Below, one piece after another: positions 6,776-8,583 of a DNA stretch of 8,583 nucleotides. The notes below the pieces were generated by a model. That model had not been told where the DNA came from. It searched no databases and worked only from the letters and a program-made list of their open reading frames with translations. A program made the position numbers and the translations under genes. The DNA is taken from positions 1 to 8,583 of the forward strand of contig PXCX01000347.1 of NCBI GenBank assembly GCA_003565195.1, read 5' to 3'. Within the stretch, counting starts at the first letter, position 1; every line of letters begins with the position of its first letter. The DNA comes from PVC group bacterium. GTDB lineage: Bacteria > Verrucomicrobiota > Kiritimatiellia > CAIKKV01 > PXCX01.

Positions 6776-7322
6776 AAAGAAAGCACCCGATATCGCGGCC
6801 TCGACCGGTTATGCCGGCGACGGGACCGCGGAAGATATCGTGCGCTGGGCGATGGAACGCTTTCATCCCCGGATCGCGATTGCATCCAGCCTGGAAGATT
6901 CGGTTTTGATCCATATGGCGGCGTCCATTCGCAAGGATGTACGCGTGTTTTCCCTGGATACCGGACGCTTGCCGGAGGAAACCTACGAATGCGCGGAAGC
7001 CATTGAAGAACGTCTGGACATTCATATTGAATGGTATTTTCCGCGCCGTGAAGCGGTTGAGAAGCTGGAGCGCGAGAAAGGTGTTTTTTCTTTTCGGAAA
7101 AGCCTGGAAAATCGGCGCGAATGCTGTTACATCCGTAAGGTTGAGCCGCTGAAGCGGGCATTGCAAGGATTGGATGCCTGGATCACCGGTATGCGGCGTG
7201 ACGAGAGCGTCACTCGGGAAACGCTGGAGAAGTTTACCATTGATACGGCGCATAACGGAATTTTGAAACTCAATCCGCTGGCCGACTGGACATCGCGGGA
7301 TATGCGCGCATACGTGCGCTAG
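6765..7322 (+). CDS. cysH: CysH, assimilatory APS (PAPS-family) reductase, cut short by an in-frame amber codon
   Basis: CysH reduces activated sulfate (APS or PAPS) to sulfite. Visible motifs are the family's P-loop variant ASSLEDSVLIHMA (40-52), VFSLDTGRLPEETYE (61-75), ECCYIRKVEPLKRAL (119-133) and WITGMRRDESVTR (139-151). The adjacent C120-C121 pair is characteristic of the [4Fe-4S] APS reductases rather than cluster-free PAPS reductases. The frame stops at TAG (7320-7322) after 185 residues, where homologues run to about 235-245. The missing C-terminal part is encoded directly downstream in the same frame. Without it the product lacks two of the four cluster cysteines and the catalytic cysteine, and should be inactive. 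The start overlaps the end of rrf2 by 11 nt and has GAGG nine bases upstream. Confidence 0.9.
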   Translation: MSSEKKAPDIAASTGYAGDGTAEDIVRWAMERFHPRIAIASSLEDSVLIHMAASIRKDVRVFSLDTGRLPEETYECAEAIEERLDIHIEWYFPRREAVEKLEREKGVFSFRKSLENRRECCYIRKVEPLKRALQGLDAWITGMRRDESVTRETLEKFTIDTAHNGILKLNPLADWTSRDMRAYVR

Positions 7323-7490
7323 CATCGGCTGCCCTACAATCGGTTAAGGGACAGGGGTTACCCGTCGATTGGTTGTGCCTGTTGCACGCGGGCGGTGGCG
7401 CCGGGCGAAGATCCGCGCGCCGGACGGTGGTGGTGGGAGCAACCGGAGCATAAGGAGTGCGGTTTACACATACAGAACTGGTCAATTTAA
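7323..7490 (+). pseudogene. cysH: C-terminal part of CysH, in frame after the amber codon
   Basis: Reading on past the TAG in the cysH frame gives 55 sense codons and then TAA at 7488-7490. Counting the TAG as residue 186, the segment holds LPYNRLRDRGYPSIGC (189-204), the second cluster pair C204 and C207 in GCACCTRA, GRWWWEQP (220-227), and the catalytic KECGLH (230-235) with Cys232. All are expected features of APS reductases, and total length would be 241. Nothing else in the segment is damaged, and there is no start codon with a ribosome binding site of its own. With this part included, cysH ends 19 nt before cysD. The segment is either a very recently silenced 3' end or is still expressed by readthrough. 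Confidence 0.85.
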
Positions 7491-7499
7491 CCATGAAAC

Positions 7500-7503
7500 G
7501 AGG
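7500..7503 (+). promoter_or_regulatory. Ribosome binding site that sets the cysD start
   Basis: GAGG lies six bases before the ATG at 7510. A second in-frame ATG at 7504 directly abuts the GAGG with no spacer, so it cannot use this site. The open frame extends further upstream to 7369, but that part overlaps the cysH 3' end and is not CysD-like. Confidence 0.6.
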
Positions 7504-7509
7504 ATGACA

Positions 7510-8391
7510 ATGACCCATTTGGATAAACTGGAAGCAACCAGCGTACACATTTTTCGTGAAGCATACCGGGATTTTAAAAGTCGGGTGATGTTGTGGTCGA
7601 TCGGCAAGGACAGCACCGTTCTGTTGTGGCTGGCACGCAAGGCTTTTTTCGGACATGTCCCCTTTCCGTTGATGCATATCGACACAAGTTTTAAGATTCC
7701 GGAAATGATCGCCTTCCGCGATCGTTTGGCGAGAGAACTTCATTTGGATTTGATCGTGGGCCAAAACCGGCCCGCCATCAAAGCCAAGCAGACGTTTCCC
7801 GATGGGGTGTTGCCGCGCGTCGCCTGCTGCAAGGCGCTGAAAAGCGAGGCGTTGCGCCACACCCTTTCCGGGGAATGGCCGCGTTTGCGGATGGATCCGG
7901 CGACCGGACTCTACGCCGAAGACACGAGCGGCGAATCGTTTACCGGGGTGTTTGTCGGCGCGCGGGCCGACGAGGAGGGCAGTCGTTCCAAGGAACGCTA
8001 TTTCTCGGCCCGCGACCAGCAAAGTGAATGGGATGTGAGCGATCAGCCGCCCGAACTCTGGAAACAGTACAAGACGGATTTCGCGCCGGGCACCCATGTC
8101 CGCATTCATCCCTTACTCGATTGGACGGAATTGAATATCTGGGAATATATCGAGCGCGAAAATATTCCGGTGATATCGCTCTACTTCAATCAGGGCGAAG
8201 GAAAACGCTATCGTTCTCTGGGTTGCCATCCCTGCACCAGCCCGATCGATTCCGATGCCCGTAACGTGTCGGAGGTTATCGAGGAATTACGCAGCGGTAA
8301 ATTCTCCGATATCGCCGAAAGATCCGGGCGCGAGCAGGATAAGGAAGATGGCGGCGGGTTGGAAACATTGCGGCGCGGCGGGTATATGTAA
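7510..8391 (+). CDS. cysD: CysD, sulfate adenylyltransferase subunit 2 (cysteine-motif variant)
   Basis: CysD is the PP-loop catalytic subunit of ATP sulfurylase, forming APS from sulfate and ATP with the help of the GTPase CysN. The 293-residue protein has the PP-loop SIGKDS (30-35), PFPLMHIDTSFKIPEM (51-66), GARADEEGSRSKER (150-163), RIHPLLDWTELNIWEYI (198-214) and the typical ending GYM. E. coli CysD has about 302 residues. Unlike the E. coli protein it carries C106-C107 in VACCKALK and C239/C242 in GCHPCTSP, a CC plus CxxC pattern parallel to that of APS reductase and compatible with a metal or Fe-S site. As I recall, such variants occur in several bacterial lineages. It sits between cysH and cysN, 22 nt before the latter. 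Confidence 0.93.
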   Translation: MTHLDKLEATSVHIFREAYRDFKSRVMLWSIGKDSTVLLWLARKAFFGHVPFPLMHIDTSFKIPEMIAFRDRLARELHLDLIVGQNRPAIKAKQTFPDGVLPRVACCKALKSEALRHTLSGEWPRLRMDPATGLYAEDTSGESFTGVFVGARADEEGSRSKERYFSARDQQSEWDVSDQPPELWKQYKTDFAPGTHVRIHPLLDWTELNIWEYIERENIPVISLYFNQGEGKRYRSLGCHPCTSPIDSDARNVSEVIEELRSGKFSDIAERSGREQDKEDGGGLETLRRGGYM

Positions 8392-8413
8392 GTTGTAGGT
8401 GGGAGGTTGTTTA

Positions 8414-8583
8414 ATGAAAGATACGGAAACGAGTGAAGCGATCAGTATTGTCATGGCTGGTCATGTGGATCACGGCAAGAGTACGGTGATCGGAAGGTTG
8501 CTGGCGGATATCAATGCTTTGCCGAAAGGGAAATTGGAGGAAATACGCGCGCGTTGCCGTCGGCAGGCGAAACCGTTCGAATA
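8414..8583 (+). CDS. cysN: CysN, sulfate adenylyltransferase GTPase subunit, N-terminal part (cut by window edge)
   Basis: Only the first 56 codons are in the window. Residues 10-25 include the translation-factor-type G1 loop GHVDHGKS (16-23), followed by TVIGRLLADINALPKGKLEE (24-43), the pattern of the CysN/EF-Tu-like GTPases that drive ATP sulfurylase by GTP hydrolysis. GGGAGG (8401-8406) lies seven bases before the ATG. Position directly after cysD makes CysN far more likely than a general translation factor. Whether an APS kinase domain (CysC) is fused at the C-terminus, as in NodQ/CysNC proteins, cannot be seen here; its absence would fit a pathway that reduces APS directly. Confidence 0.85.
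   Translation, partial: MKDTETSEAISIVMAGHVDHGKSTVIGRLLADINALPKGKLEEIRARCRRQAKPFE

Noticed and set aside
7320..7322. Selenocysteine at the cysH stop
   Set aside because: The codon is TAG, not TGA, and the site is a variable linker rather than a catalytic cysteine position.
7369..7509. N-terminal extension of cysD to the upstream ATG at 7369
   Set aside because: The extension is low-complexity, overlaps the conserved 3' part of cysH in another frame, and does not resemble CysD. The GAGG supports 7510.
7270..8109. 279-codon minus-strand frame opposite cysH and cysD
   Set aside because: It has no start signals or motifs, and both genes on the other strand are clearly real.

Overview
The window looks like an ordinary chromosomal stretch of a free-living bacterium of moderate GC content, with two divergent gene blocks. 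The DUF1080 protein beginning TGYNDTPY with no signal peptide, the divergent nucleoside-diphosphate-kinase-like protein and the CysD/CysN variant together suggest a member of the PVC group (Kiritimatiellota, Lentisphaerota or Verrucomicrobiota). That placement is inferred from remembered families, not from a search.

Minus-strand block (read right to left, 6078 to 1): glycyl-tRNA synthetase; larB, which overlaps glyS by 4 nt (ATGA); a 117-bp element with 20-nt inverted ends; larC; an Fsr-like MFS transporter that starts 3 nt after larC; a DUF1080 protein; and the first 88 codons of an NDK-fold protein cut by the window edge. LarB and LarC make the nickel-pincer nucleotide (NPN) cofactor of lactate racemase-type enzymes: LarB carboxylates nicotinic acid adenine dinucleotide, and LarC inserts nickel using CTP. 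The third biosynthetic protein, LarE, and the LarA enzyme are not in the window.

Plus-strand block (6266 to 8583): a promoter with a perfect TATAAT box, an Rrf2-family regulator with three Fe-S-type cysteines, cysH, cysD and the start of cysN. CysD/CysN activate sulfate to APS, and the CysH here has the cysteine pattern of an APS reductase, so this is an assimilatory sulfate reduction operon probably controlled by the Rrf2 protein.

The most notable observation is in cysH. The reading frame is interrupted by one in-frame amber codon at 7320-7322, yet the next 55 codons continue in the same frame with the CxxC cluster pair and the catalytic ECGLH motif intact. This is a fresh nonsense mutation, a sequence error, or a case of readthrough. 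Second is the inverted-repeat element between larB and larC, which could be a MITE-like mobile element, a structured RNA, or both. I did not find an undescribed multi-gene system. No tRNA, rRNA, CRISPR array or full insertion sequence was seen, and no gap between genes exceeds 300 bases.
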